Of a DNA stretch of 53,394 nt, positions 11,221 to 21,212 are shown piece by piece. Source of the DNA: JAWLHK01 sp041690355 [NCBI: bacterium] (GTDB lineage Bacteria; J088; JAWLBW01); contig JAWLHK010000016.1 in assembly GCA_041690355.1 (NCBI GenBank), positions 43,704 to 97,097 on the forward strand. Reading direction: 5' to 3'. The translations under genes and the position numbers were made by a program. The notes under the pieces are model-generated. The model was not told the DNA's origin and searched no databases. It was given only the letters and a program-made list of their open reading frames with translations. Numbering within the stretch: position 1 is the stretch's first letter; every line of letters begins with the position of its first letter.

Positions 11221-12486
11221 TCAGCCCCGGACCTGCCCGTTGCCATAGACGATGAACTTCTGGGTCGTCAGCTCGCGCAGGCCCATCGGTCCGAAGGCGT
11301 GCAGTTTGGTCGTGCTGATCCCCATCTCGGCGCCCAGGCCGAGTTGACCGCCATCGTTGAAGCGGGTCGAGGCGTTGATGAGCACGCAGCTCGAGTCGAC
11401 CTCGCGCAGAAAGCGCTGGCTGTTCTCGTAGTCGCGCGTGATGATTGTCTCGGTGTGCTGCGACCCGTACTGCGCGATGTGGTCGAGTGCGGCATCGAGG
11501 CCGTCGACGACGCGCACGGAGAGGATCAGGTCCAGATACTCGGTCTTCCAGTCCTCCTCGGTCGCCGGCTTCGCGCGGGAAATCAGCCGGCAGACCGTTT
11601 CGTCGCCGCGCAGCTCGACCTGGGGAACAGCTTTGTCCAGCAGCGGGAGAAAGGCCTCGGCGGCGTCGCGGTGCACGAGCAGCGTCTCGAGCGCATTGCA
11701 GACCCCGGGGCGCTGCGTCTTCGCGTTCTCGACGATGCGGCAGGCCATGTCGAGATCGCCCGAGGCGTCGACGAAAGCGTGGCAGATGCCGTTGTAATGC
11801 TTGATGACGGGAACGCGCGCATTCTCGGCCACGAAGCGGATGAGCCCCTCGCCCCCGCGCGGGATGGCCAGATCGACGTAGCTTTCGAGCTTGAGCAGTT
11901 CGAGAATTCCCTGCCGATCGGTGAACGGGACGACCTGAACGGCGTCGCGCACGATCCCCGCCGCGGCGAGCGCGTCCTGGACGACGGCCGCGAGCGCCAG
12001 GTTCGAGCGGTGCGCTTCCGAACCTCCGCGCAGAATGCAGGCGTTGCCCGACTTCAGGCAGAGCGCGGCCGCGTCGATGGTGACGTTGGGGCGCGCCTCG
12101 TAGACCATGGCGATGACCCCGAGCGGGATGCGCACGCGGCCGACGAGCAGATCGTTCGGGCGGCGGCTCATGCCGGTCACCTCGCCGACGGGATCGGGCA
12201 GGGCGATGATTTCGCGCACGGCGCCGGCGATGCCCGCCAGCCGCTTTTCGTCGAGTTTGAGCCGGTCGAGCATCGCGCCGCTCAGCCCCTTGGCTTCGCC
12301 GTCCTTGAGATCCTCGGCGTTCGCACGCAGGATGTCATCCTTCTTTTCCAGCAGCGACTGCGCGATGCGTTCGAGCGCAGCGTTCTTGCGGGCGGTGTCG
12401 AGGCGGGCCACTTCGCGGGCGGCCTTGCGCGCACGCTTGCCGATTTCGAGCAGCGCGTCGGGAATATTCAGTTCGGTTGTCGCCAT
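11221..12486 (-). CDS. proA: Glutamate-5-semialdehyde dehydrogenase (gamma-glutamyl phosphate reductase)
   Basis: A 421-residue ALDH-fold enzyme of proline synthesis that reduces gamma-glutamyl phosphate with NADPH. IPLGVIAMVYEARPNVTIDAA and LRGGSEAHRSN form the cofactor region, and the catalytic cysteine lies in QRPGVCNALETLLVH. The C-terminal motif NASTRFNDGGQLGLGAEMGIST is diagnostic. It lies 62 bp downstream of proB, which makes its substrate. Confidence 0.97.
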   Translation of the reverse strand: MATTELNIPDALLEIGKRARKAAREVARLDTARKNAALERIAQSLLEKKDDILRANAEDLKDGEAKGLSGAMLDRLKLDEKRLAGIAGAVREIIALPDPVGEVTGMSRRPNDLLVGRVRIPLGVIAMVYEARPNVTIDAAALCLKSGNACILRGGSEAHRSNLALAAVVQDALAAAGIVRDAVQVVPFTDRQGILELLKLESYVDLAIPRGGEGLIRFVAENARVPVIKHYNGICHAFVDASGDLDMACRIVENAKTQRPGVCNALETLLVHRDAAEAFLPLLDKAVPQVELRGDETVCRLISRAKPATEEDWKTEYLDLILSVRVVDGLDAALDHIAQYGSQHTETIITRDYENSQRFLREVDSSCVLINASTRFNDGGQLGLGAEMGISTTKLHAFGPMGLRELTTQKFIVYGNGQVRG

Positions 12487-12548
12487 TGGCCAGCCTTCCT
12501 TCTTTGAACGGGCGCCGATTCAGGCCGCGCCCATTCAGGCGCGCCCGG

Positions 12549-13682
12549 TCAGGCGCGATCGAGCAGAACGAGATCGTCGCGGTGGATGATCACGTCCGTA
12601 TACTTGTAACCGAGAACGGAATCGATGTCACTGGAGTTGCGCCCCAGAATCCGGCGCGTCTCGTCGGCGCTGTATTCCGTCAGGCCGCGCGCAAACTCCA
12701 CACCGTCGGTATCGCAGACCGACACCGAGTCGCCGCGCCCGAACGCCCCCTCGGCCGCCACGACCCCCTTGGGCAGCAGGCTCTTGCCTCCTCTGCGGAT
12801 GGCGGCCGCCGCCCCTGAGTCAACCCGGATGCGGCCGGCGGGCTTCAGCGTGAAGGCGATCCAGTGCTTGCGGCTTGCGAGCCGATCGGCCGCGGGGCGA
12901 AACAGGGTGCCGACATCTTCGCCGCCGAGAATGCGCCCGAGAGCGCCGGGTTCTCGCCCGTCGGCAATCACGGTGGGGATCCCGACCGCGCCGGCTTTGC
13001 GGGCGGCTTCGAGCTTGGTCACCATGCCACCCGTCCCCACGGAAGAGCCTTCGCCGCCGGCCGCCGCGAAGACGTCGGCGTCGATACGGTCGACGACGGG
13101 AATCCGCTCCGCCGTGGCGTCGCGGCGCGGGTCGCGGTTGAAAAGGCCCGAGATGTCCGAGAGGATGACGAGCAGCTCGGCGTCGACGAGCGAGGCCACG
13201 AGCGCCGAAAGATTGTCGTTGTCGCCGACCTTGATCTCCTCGACGACGACCGAGTCGTTCTCGTTGAGAATCGGCAGTACGCCGAGCTCGAACAGGGCCG
13301 AGAGCGTATTGCGGGCGTTGAGAAACCGCCTCCGGTTCGCCAGGTCGTCATGCGTGACGAGCAGCTGCGCCACCCGCACGCCGAGCGGCTGGAACCCCGC
13401 TTCGTAGGCGTGCATGAGCCGGCTCTGGCCGATGGCGGCGGCCGCCTGCTTCATGCGGATTTCCCGCGGCTTCGGAATGCCGAGCGAATTGACGCCGGCC
13501 GCAACGGCCCCCGACGTCACGAGCGTGACTTCGCAGCCGGTCTTGCGCACGGCCTCGATTTCGGCGGCGAGCCGATCGATGAACGCAGTATCCAGACCTC
13601 TGCCGTTATCGGTCAGCAGGCTGCTGCCGACCTTGACCACCAGCCGGCGGACTTCCTGCAGGGGAGCGCGGGGATTCGACAT
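12549..13682 (-). CDS. proB: Glutamate 5-kinase with PUA domain
   Basis: A 377-residue enzyme for the first step of proline synthesis. The amino-acid kinase domain (about 1-265) shows VVKVGSSLLT, TSGAVAAG, LNENDSVVVEE and VGTGGMVTKLEAA; a C-terminal PUA domain (about 285-370) follows. The ATG at 13682 was chosen because the protein aligns from there and a TATAAT box lies 9 nt upstream with no Shine-Dalgarno, suggesting a leaderless mRNA. It is the first gene of the operon and diverges from the HD-domain gene. Confidence 0.95.
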   Translation of the reverse strand: MSNPRAPLQEVRRLVVKVGSSLLTDNGRGLDTAFIDRLAAEIEAVRKTGCEVTLVTSGAVAAGVNSLGIPKPREIRMKQAAAAIGQSRLMHAYEAGFQPLGVRVAQLLVTHDDLANRRRFLNARNTLSALFELGVLPILNENDSVVVEEIKVGDNDNLSALVASLVDAELLVILSDISGLFNRDPRRDATAERIPVVDRIDADVFAAAGGEGSSVGTGGMVTKLEAARKAGAVGIPTVIADGREPGALGRILGGEDVGTLFRPAADRLASRKHWIAFTLKPAGRIRVDSGAAAAIRRGGKSLLPKGVVAAEGAFGRGDSVSVCDTDGVEFARGLTEYSADETRRILGRNSSDIDSVLGYKYTDVIIHRDDLVLLDRA

Positions 13683-13691
13683 AAAAGGTAC

Positions 13692-13697
13692 ATTATA
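13692..13697 (-). promoter_or_regulatory. Consensus -10 element of the proB operon
   Basis: TATAAT reads on the minus strand from 13697 to 13692, and the ATG begins 9 nt after its last base. A start at or within 3 nt of the ATG is expected. No good -35 hexamer is visible at 16-18 bp. Confidence 0.6.
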
Positions 13698-13788
13698 CCC
13701 GCCGCAGCGGCTTCCGGCATGCCCCCGGGTGATTGGCCGGGCGCCGGCCTGCCGCCTCGGGTAAGATGCTAGTTTACCCCCAAGCGTC

Positions 13789-15093
13789 ATGTCAGCCTTC
13801 AAAATCATTCGCGACCCGGTGCACGACATCATCGCCTTCGACGCCCGGCGCGACGGCCTGATTCTCGAGCTCATCAACGCGCCCGGCTTTCAGCGCCTGC
13901 GCAACATCCGGCAGCTCGGGTTGAGCTGGGTCGCTTTTCCCGGCGCCGAGCACAGCCGCTTCACGCATGCCCTGGGCGCCTGCCACCTCGCGAACCGGGT
14001 CCTTACGCATCTCGGACAGTCCTGGCGCATTGAGCCGCTCGACCGCATGGTGGCCCTCGTGGCCGCCCTGCTGCACGACGTCGGCCACGGCCCGTTCTCG
14101 CATCTTTATGAGAGCGTGTTCCCCAACGCCCGATCGCACGAGGCGTGGAGCGTCGACATCATCACGCATCCGGAGTCGGACGTGCACCGCGTACTGGCGG
14201 CCTGGGACCCGACGCTTCCCGATCGCGTGGCGGCCGTGCTGCAGAAGACCTACCGCCCGTTGTTCGTCAGCCAGCTCGTTTCGAGCCAGCTCGACGTCGA
14301 CCGCTTCGACTACCTTCTGCGCGACAGCCGCATGACGGGTGCCCAGTACGGGCTCTTCGACATAGAGTGGATCATCAACGCCATGGTGCTCGCCGACATT
14401 CCCGTCGACGGAAAAACCGAGCGCTCCCTCGCGATCGACGCCACTCGGGGCCTTCATTCGGTGGAACAGCATCTGCTCGGGCGCCACTTCATGTACAAGC
14501 AGGTCTACTTTCACCCGACTTGCCGCGGAGCCGACATGCTGGCCCGCTCCATTTTCCACCGCCTCACGCAGATCGAACTTCCCGCCGGCGTTCCCCCCGG
14601 TCTGGCCGACGCGGCGGCGGGCAGGACGCCCGACCTCCGCGACTATCTGGAGTTGGATGACTTCGTCGTGCTGGGTCTGTTCAAGGAGTGGGGGCGCAAG
14701 GCGGCCGATCCGATCCTGCGCGATCTCTCGGGACGCCTGGTCGAGCGGCGCCTGTTCGATGTCGTCGACTGGAGCGGCCTCCCCCAGGCCGACCGCGAGG
14801 CACGCTTCGCGGCCGTCAGCCGCGCGGTGGCGGCGGCAGGCTTCGATACGGAGTATTACGCGCTCATGGACCACGCCCTGGACATCCCGTACAAAGACAG
14901 CCCCTATCAGACCACGAAAGGCGTGCCGTCGACGGAAGAAATCTGGATCGTGCTCGACGGGGGGCTGCGCAGGCTTTCAGAAGTCTCTGACATGATGAGC
15001 GGCGTCGCCCGCAAGGCGGTCGCGAAAACTTATGCCTGCTTCCCCAAAGAGGCCCGGCAGCATGTAGATCGTGAACTCGCGACTCTTGCCTGA
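13789..15093 (+). CDS. HD domain phosphohydrolase, SAMHD1/YwfO-like
   Basis: A 434-residue metal-dependent HD-superfamily protein. The N-terminal KIIRDPVHDIIAFD, the helix AEHSRFTHALGACHLA (first histidine), LLHDVGHGPFSH (HD pair) and SSQLDVDRFDYLLRDS (last aspartate) match the SAMHD1/dGTPase-like group. The likely substrate is a nucleoside triphosphate, which is inference. GRHFMYKQVYFHPTCRGADML is the following conserved helix. A TAAGAT -10-like element (13762-13767) lies 21 nt before the ATG, inside a GGGTAA/TTACCC inverted repeat (13759-13779). No clear Shine-Dalgarno is seen. Confidence 0.88.
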   Translation: MSAFKIIRDPVHDIIAFDARRDGLILELINAPGFQRLRNIRQLGLSWVAFPGAEHSRFTHALGACHLANRVLTHLGQSWRIEPLDRMVALVAALLHDVGHGPFSHLYESVFPNARSHEAWSVDIITHPESDVHRVLAAWDPTLPDRVAAVLQKTYRPLFVSQLVSSQLDVDRFDYLLRDSRMTGAQYGLFDIEWIINAMVLADIPVDGKTERSLAIDATRGLHSVEQHLLGRHFMYKQVYFHPTCRGADMLARSIFHRLTQIELPAGVPPGLADAAAGRTPDLRDYLELDDFVVLGLFKEWGRKAADPILRDLSGRLVERRLFDVVDWSGLPQADREARFAAVSRAVAAAGFDTEYYALMDHALDIPYKDSPYQTTKGVPSTEEIWIVLDGGLRRLSEVSDMMSGVARKAVAKTYACFPKEARQHVDRELATLA

Positions 15094-15189
15094 GCGTGAT
15101 CCGGTTGGCGACGACAGTCTGCGCGCAGCGAGAACCGGCAGCGTGCGGTGGAAAGTCCTCCGCCCCTCCGGTTCCGCCTCAGCCCCGCC

Positions 15190-15714
15190 TCAGTTCCACT
15201 TGCGCGCGCGTTCGGTGACGGTGCCCGTCGGGACCGAGGCGAAATCGGCGCGGAACTGTTTGAAGTTGAAGCGCTCGATGATGACTTCGTAGTCCCCCGC
15301 GTCGACGTGCACGAACCCGGGCAGAAATCCCTCGACCCAGTCGGGCAGGGCCAGGAGCGCCTCACGAAGGGCCTGCAGATCGCCCTGAAGGTTCCCCAAC
15401 TCGCGCCGCGCGACTTCGCTCAGGGGCGGGGCCTCGCGGACGGCATCGGAGCCGGGGGTTTCGGCGAGCAGGACCCGCGCGGAGAAAATCTGGCTGTCAA
15501 ACGTGATTTGAACCTGCCCGATCCGCTGCGCCTCCCACGGATAGGTGCGCTGAGCCGCGTCGCGCAGAGCCGATCGTCGTGACGCGCTATCCAGATCGTC
15601 AAAGAGTCCTTGTTCCCGCAACTTAAGCTCGATCTGCCGACACAGCGCGTCATAGCCGGCCGGGGTCATGCGGTAAAGGTCGATGGCAAAAAGAGACAGT
15701 GGTTTCGCTGGCAT
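15190..15714 (-). CDS. Hypothetical protein with its own strong promoter
   Basis: A 174-residue soluble protein I do not recognise. It begins MPAKPLSLFAIDLYRMTPAGY and has helical charged stretches (YDALCRQIELKLREQ, LGNLQGDLQALREALLAL). Its C-terminal half carries hydrophobic strands (FLPGFVHVDAGDYEVIIERFNF). No signal peptide or membrane segment is visible. The ATG at 15714 was chosen because a sigma70 promoter (15722-15750) places the transcript start at this codon, so the mRNA appears leaderless. The gene converges on the HD-domain gene and diverges from the lipoprotein gene. Confidence 0.7.
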   Translation of the reverse strand: MPAKPLSLFAIDLYRMTPAGYDALCRQIELKLREQGLFDDLDSASRRSALRDAAQRTYPWEAQRIGQVQITFDSQIFSARVLLAETPGSDAVREAPPLSEVARRELGNLQGDLQALREALLALPDWVEGFLPGFVHVDAGDYEVIIERFNFKQFRADFASVPTGTVTERARKWN

Positions 15715-15721
15715 GCACCCA

Positions 15722-15750
15722 TAGATAGCACGAGCCCCCCTGCTTGTCAA
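15722..15750 (-). promoter_or_regulatory. Strong sigma70-type promoter for the gene at 15190-15714
   Basis: TTGACA (15750-15745), a 17-bp spacer and TATCTA (15727-15722) on the minus strand. Only 7 nt separate the -10 from the ATG, so the A of ATG is the expected first base of the transcript. The -35 and spacing are perfect. Confidence 0.8.
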
Positions 15751-15821
15751 TATGGTAAAAAATGCCCCAACCGGCAGCCGACGAAGCATTTCAAGGGGGT
15801 AGGACCCAGCGGCAAGACGCC

Positions 15822-15851
15822 TTGCCCGGCGGGCGCTTTACATGCTTAAAT
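15822..15851 (+). promoter_or_regulatory. Candidate promoter of the EF-hand lipoprotein gene
   Basis: TTGCCC (15822-15827), an 18-bp spacer and TTAAAT (15846-15851). A small GGCAAG/CTTGCC hairpin overlaps the -35 region. A CAGGAG Shine-Dalgarno precedes the ATG at 15890. Confidence 0.45.
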
Positions 15852-15889
15852 AAACCGACGTTTGCCTACCCTTCGGTCAGGAGCTCCCC

Positions 15890-17524
15890 ATGCGCTTCCA
15901 ATACGCTCTTTTTCTTTCGCTCTTCCTCGCCGCCGGCTGTCTGTCGGACGAAGAAGAAACACCCGTCGTGCTCTCGGAAGAGACCAAGGCTTTCAACGCC
16001 TGTCTGGATGGCGTCGAAGCCGGCGAGAAACCGCTCATCGTCGCGCGGGAGTGCGAGGCGCTCTGCAAGGCCAAGAAGCCCAATCGCGTGGCCTGCGGCG
16101 CCATGGCCCTCGCCTACGTGCAGGACATCGGTAAGGAAGTGGGCAAGTACGCAAGCCTGCTGAAGCCCAGCCAGAGCCCGGCCGATTTCGCCCTGCAGAC
16201 CGCCTCGAGCGAACTCGAAGCGGCGCGGCGCCTGCAGCCGAACATCGACGTCGGCCAGTTCATCGAACCGTACATCGCCGCCATCGTCGACGACCTGCGC
16301 GGCATTCGCGAAGGGGTGCACGGCTACCTCAACGCACCGACGGGCGCGACGGGCCAGGCCCCCGACATCGAGATTGAGAAGCTGCCTCTCGATACCGGGC
16401 TCGTGGCCTTCATTTACGATCGTCCCGACAGCTTCGCGCTGAAGGGATACTGGAGAGAGAGCGACATGGCCGCCCTCGGCGCCGCCGCCAATCTCGGGCT
16501 CGCCGTCGTCGACTTCCTGTATGCCCACAACCTGAACGTCAACATCCCCCCCAGCGCCGAATTCAGCGGGGGCCTTGCCGTTCTGCTCAGCACCGCCGTA
16601 CAGATTCTCGATGACAGCCGCGAATTTCTGCTGCTGCAGGACCCGGTCACGCACGAGCTGTCGCGCGATCAGCTCCACGCGTTCTTCGCGCTGCTCGCCG
16701 GTCGCGCCATCGGTGACGACGTCGTGCCCGCCTACGCAGGTCTGCTCGCGGCGCTGGAACGGGACTTCGCAGCCGAGTCCGTGCGCGAGGGGAACCTTTT
16801 CCAGGTCTCGGACATCGACGGCGACGGGACGCTCAGCCGCGGTGACGCCATGAAGCTCACGCTGCTCGTGAACGACAAGGATGTCGACCTCGCCTTTCCG
16901 TATCCGCTCAGCGCCACGCTGACCCAGGAAATCTTCGCCTTTCTGAAGGGGCATGCCGACAACTTCGACGGCGGCCCGGCGGTTCACGTCGCGCCGCTCG
17001 TGAACTCGGCATTCCGTGAATTCGCCATCCTGGCCTTCGCGGGCACGAAATCGATGCCTGACGCCGTGGCCATCGATCTGCTCGATTTCTACACCGATTT
17101 CGACGGCGTCCGCCGGTTGCTCCCTTTCTGGTACTACGACGGGGGCGGCAGCGGCTCGAACCCCGACTACTTCGACAATGCCAGCAATTACACGACGGGC
17201 GGCTACTACATCGCCTACGAAGGTGAAGGCTGGATCGACGAGGCCCACTTTCAGTGGACGGGCGACATCACCCTCGACTGGCTCGAATTCGGCGACGCGC
17301 CGGGCGGATTCGCCGCCGACGGCGTTTCTACGGAAACCGCCGCGACTGAGCTCCCCTACGTGCTCTGGCAGGATCCGGCCTTTGCCGGCCTGTTGAAGCT
17401 GAACCTGACGCCGCTCATCGATTACGGGGTCCTCTCGACCCTGGCGGTCGACGAGTTCGCCGATCCGGACAATCGCCAGGTGAACGCGGGACTCAATGCG
17501 CTGATTCTCTGGGCGCAGGAATAA
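15890..17524 (+). CDS. Lipoprotein with EF-hand-like calcium loop, function unknown
   Basis: A 544-residue exported protein. The signal peptide ends in LAAGC, with lipidated Cys17. A cysteine-rich segment follows (Cys38, Cys55, Cys59, Cys69) and may form disulfides. The middle is mostly helical. DIDGDGTLSRGD (Asp308-Asp319) has the DxDxDGxxxxxD spacing of an EF-hand calcium loop. The C-terminal part (about 430-500) is aromatic and glycine rich (YYDGGGSGSN, YTTGGYYIAYEGEGW). I know no family for it. A CAGGAG Shine-Dalgarno precedes the ATG and a strong terminator follows. Confidence 0.85.
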   Translation: MRFQYALFLSLFLAAGCLSDEEETPVVLSEETKAFNACLDGVEAGEKPLIVARECEALCKAKKPNRVACGAMALAYVQDIGKEVGKYASLLKPSQSPADFALQTASSELEAARRLQPNIDVGQFIEPYIAAIVDDLRGIREGVHGYLNAPTGATGQAPDIEIEKLPLDTGLVAFIYDRPDSFALKGYWRESDMAALGAAANLGLAVVDFLYAHNLNVNIPPSAEFSGGLAVLLSTAVQILDDSREFLLLQDPVTHELSRDQLHAFFALLAGRAIGDDVVPAYAGLLAALERDFAAESVREGNLFQVSDIDGDGTLSRGDAMKLTLLVNDKDVDLAFPYPLSATLTQEIFAFLKGHADNFDGGPAVHVAPLVNSAFREFAILAFAGTKSMPDAVAIDLLDFYTDFDGVRRLLPFWYYDGGGSGSNPDYFDNASNYTTGGYYIAYEGEGWIDEAHFQWTGDITLDWLEFGDAPGGFAADGVSTETAATELPYVLWQDPAFAGLLKLNLTPLIDYGVLSTLAVDEFADPDNRQVNAGLNALILWAQE

Positions 17525-17924
17525 CGCGCCCCAATCCTGTTTGCACGCGGGGGAGCTTCGGCTCCCCCTTTTTTGTTTCTCCGTTCCGACCCGCCGCGCG
17601 GGCCCCGAACTCGGCCCGCATGCGCATCTTGAGCAGCAGAAGGCCCTGCTGCAGGTCGCGTGTTCTCGTCCCCAGAAGGCGCTCGCTCAGCACGGCCATG
17701 GGGCGGCTGAAGGTCACGGTGAGCACGACGACGACGCCGTCGGAGACCGGAATGACGAACCAGGTGCATCGCGACGGCGGACGTCGCCGCCGGTTCGCCG
17801 TGCGATTCATCCTGTGCGACAGCCACTCGACCCACGGTCGCAGCCACGCATGCGGCGGCGCGCACAAGCGGCGCCGATCCGGCTCGGCCTCTACCTCCAG
17901 GTGCACGGCTTGCTGAATGCGCAT
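17493..17924 (-). CDS. Hypothetical protein, possible START/SRPBCC-like fold
   Basis: A 143-residue open frame. A hydrophobic beta-rich core (CTWFVIPVSDGVVVVLTVTF) is followed by an amphipathic helix (RDLQQGLLLLKMRMRAEFG), a pattern that resembles START-like lipid-binding proteins; this is a weak resemblance. The 3' part is basic, reads through the terminator of the facing lipoprotein gene and overlaps its 3' end by about 30 bp. That region may not be conserved coding sequence. The start at 17924 was chosen because the residues before it look non-coding. Confidence 0.5.
   Translation of the reverse strand: MRIQQAVHLEVEAEPDRRRLCAPPHAWLRPWVEWLSHRMNRTANRRRRPPSRCTWFVIPVSDGVVVVLTVTFSRPMAVLSERLLGTRTRDLQQGLLLLKMRMRAEFGARAAGRNGETKKGEPKLPRVQTGLGRVIPAPRESAH
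17549..17574 (+). terminator. Rho-independent terminator of the EF-hand lipoprotein gene
   Basis: GGGGGAGC (17549-17556), TTCG tetraloop, GCTCCCCC (17561-17568), then six T residues. A very stable UUCG-capped hairpin, oriented for the plus strand. Confidence 0.9.
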
Positions 17925-18096
17925 GCCCGCAGTGTAGAGACCGGCGCAAATACCGCGCGAACGAGGGCGGTCACCCGGTAACCCCGCACCCCTCGGCGCG
18001 CCGCCCCGCAGAGGCCCCGTGGCTTTCGGACGACCGCAGGCGATTGGTAGACTCACGCATGCAAGCAATCGAGTCTTTTTCTACTCGCAGGCGGGT

Positions 18097-19306
18097 ATGA
18101 ATCTACCAAACCGATGCCTCGTCATCGACGACACCCCGGCGCTGGCCGAAACGCTCGAGCGCGCTCTGCACGGAAAACCGTGGAGTATCGAAGTGTGCAC
18201 CGAAACCGCCGCGTACGAACGCGCCCTGCAGCGCGGCACCTTTGACGTGCTCGTCGTGAGCCTGGGCGCTACTTTCGGCGGCGGCGGCCCCGCCCTGCTC
18301 GAAGCTGCCGCGGCGGCGCTGCCGGCGAGCATCCGCATCGCGGCGGCCGAGCCGCGCCACGTACCGCTGGCCGAACGGGCGGTGAACCAGGGGGGCGTGT
18401 TCCGCTTCTTCGTGCTGCCGTGGAACTTTGACGACGTGCGCGCTTCGTTTCACCAGGCGCGCGAACAGCTGCGCATGCAGGACGAGATACACCGTCTGCA
18501 CCACGTGACGCGCCTGCAGAACGAGGCGCTGCGGCAGTGGGCCGAGACGCTCGAAGCGCGCGTCGAGACCCGCACCCGCGAGCTGCGCGAATCCGAAGAA
18601 CGCCGCGCACAATCCGAAAAGCTGGCCGCCCTGGGCCAGCTGGCCGGCGGGGTGGCGCACGAAATCAACAATCCGCTCGGGTCAATCCTGCTCTTCGCCC
18701 AGGCGGCCCGTCGCGAACTCGCCGACACGCACGCCGCGGCGCGCGACCTCGCAGAGATCGAGTCGGCGGCGCGCCGGGGAAAACGGATCGTCGAAGGCCT
18801 GCTCTCGTTCTCACGCCGCGCCCGGCCCGAAGAACGCGAAGAAACCGACCTGGCTGCGTTCGTGCGAAGCCGCGAAACCCTGCTTCGCTCGGCCGCCCCG
18901 CGCCTCGCGGTGCAGAGCGGGGGAGAGCTGTACGTGCGCCTTCATGTCCATCAATTCGAGCAGGTACTGCTGAACCTGCTCGCCAACGCCGACCAGGCCA
19001 TGCAGGGCGAAGGCACCGTGCGCCTCGCGCTGCGTGAAACGGGAGAGCAGATCGAAATCAGCGTCGAAGACGACGGCCCGGGCATCGCGCCGGAGCACCT
19101 CGCGCATGTCTTCGAACCCTTCTTCACGACACGCGCGCCGGGCAAGGGCACGGGCCTCGGTCTGGCCCTCGTCTACGGCATCGTGCGCGACCACGGCGGC
19201 GAGATCACGGCAGAGAATCTTCCCGAGGGGGGCGCACGCTTCTGCATCCGCCTCCCCCGCTGCGCTTCGGCGCAATCGCACTCCTTGAACACCCAGGCAG
19301 AGATCC

Positions 19307-19317
<11 letters not shown>
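18097..19317 (+). CDS. Sensor histidine kinase with degenerate N-terminal receiver
   Basis: A 406-residue soluble kinase. Residues 5-125 have a receiver fold (CLVIDDTP) but Ser55 (VVSLGA) replaces the phospho-accepting Asp, the switch Thr is Ala (RIAAAEP) and the conserved Lys is Leu107 (FVLPWN). It is therefore a pseudo-receiver. A coiled coil (about 140-175) leads to HisKA with His188 in [12 protein letters not shown] and to an ATPase domain ([34 protein letters not shown]). The start at 18097 is preceded by a TAGACT -10-like element (18048-18053). It overlaps the NtrC-type gene by 11 nt, so the two are almost certainly a pair. Confidence 0.9.
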
Positions 19318-20822
<1,505 letters not shown>

Positions 20823-20827
<5 letters not shown>

Positions 20828-20837
20828 CCCGGTCAGG
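20823..20837. other. Inverted repeat spanning both convergent stop codons
   Basis: CCTGACC C GGTCAGG is a perfect 7-bp inverted repeat. One arm contains the TGA of the NtrC-type gene and the other the TGA of the facing PilZ gene. No T tract flanks it, so it is not a classical terminator, though it could act as a small two-way hairpin. Confidence 0.4.
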
Positions 20838-21210
20838 CGCGGGCGGTCAGAAAGCGCTGGATGGCGGCGGCCAGTTCCGGCGCGGGGTCAAGAAACTCGA
20901 CCCCCATCCCCGGCTTGTTGCTGTGCTCGACAGCCGACTCGGTGTCGCGCACCCAGCGCACGCGGCCGCGCACTTCGAAAGAACCTTCTTCGCCCGGCAA
21001 CGCAAGTTCGATGTCGAGCACTTCGCCTACGGTGAGAGGGGCATCGGTCTCGAGAAACAGGCCCCCTTCGCTCAGATCCTGCGTCGTGTAGCAGAACGTG
21101 AAGTCGCCCCCGAGGGTCTCATCATCCAGCCACACGCGCATTTCGTTCTTGGTCAGGTTCTTCACCCAGACCTGCACGGGGATTCGCAGGGATCGACGCT
21201 TCTGGTCCAC
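20833..21210 (-). CDS. PilZ domain protein (probable c-di-GMP receptor)
   Basis: A 125-residue single-domain PilZ protein. The N-terminal RxxxR-type segment KRRSLRIPVQV and the later DLSEGGLFLET (D/NxSxxG) are the two c-di-GMP contacts; GRVRWVR follows, and GMGVEFLD is the usual C-terminal strand. I chose GTG 21210 because GAGG lies 8 nt upstream, within the end of queD; an alternative GTG at 21216 overlaps the queD stop. It may link c-di-GMP to the pilus genes elsewhere in the window, which is inference. Confidence 0.9.
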   Translation of the reverse strand: MDQKRRSLRIPVQVWVKNLTKNEMRVWLDDETLGGDFTFCYTTQDLSEGGLFLETDAPLTVGEVLDIELALPGEEGSFEVRGRVRWVRDTESAVEHSNKPGMGVEFLDPAPELAAAIQRFLTARA

Positions 21211-21212
21211 GT

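Noticed and set aside
10801-12507. 568-residue plus-strand frame opposite nadD and proA
   Set aside because: Shadow frame. Both genes on the minus strand have unmistakable family motifs.
15775-15840. Possible cyclic-di-GMP riboswitch upstream of the EF-hand lipoprotein
   Set aside because: A GGCAAG-ACGC-CTTGCC hairpin and nearby GGACCC loosely recall GEMM motifs, but the conserved core and second stem are missing, and the candidate promoter overlaps the hairpin.
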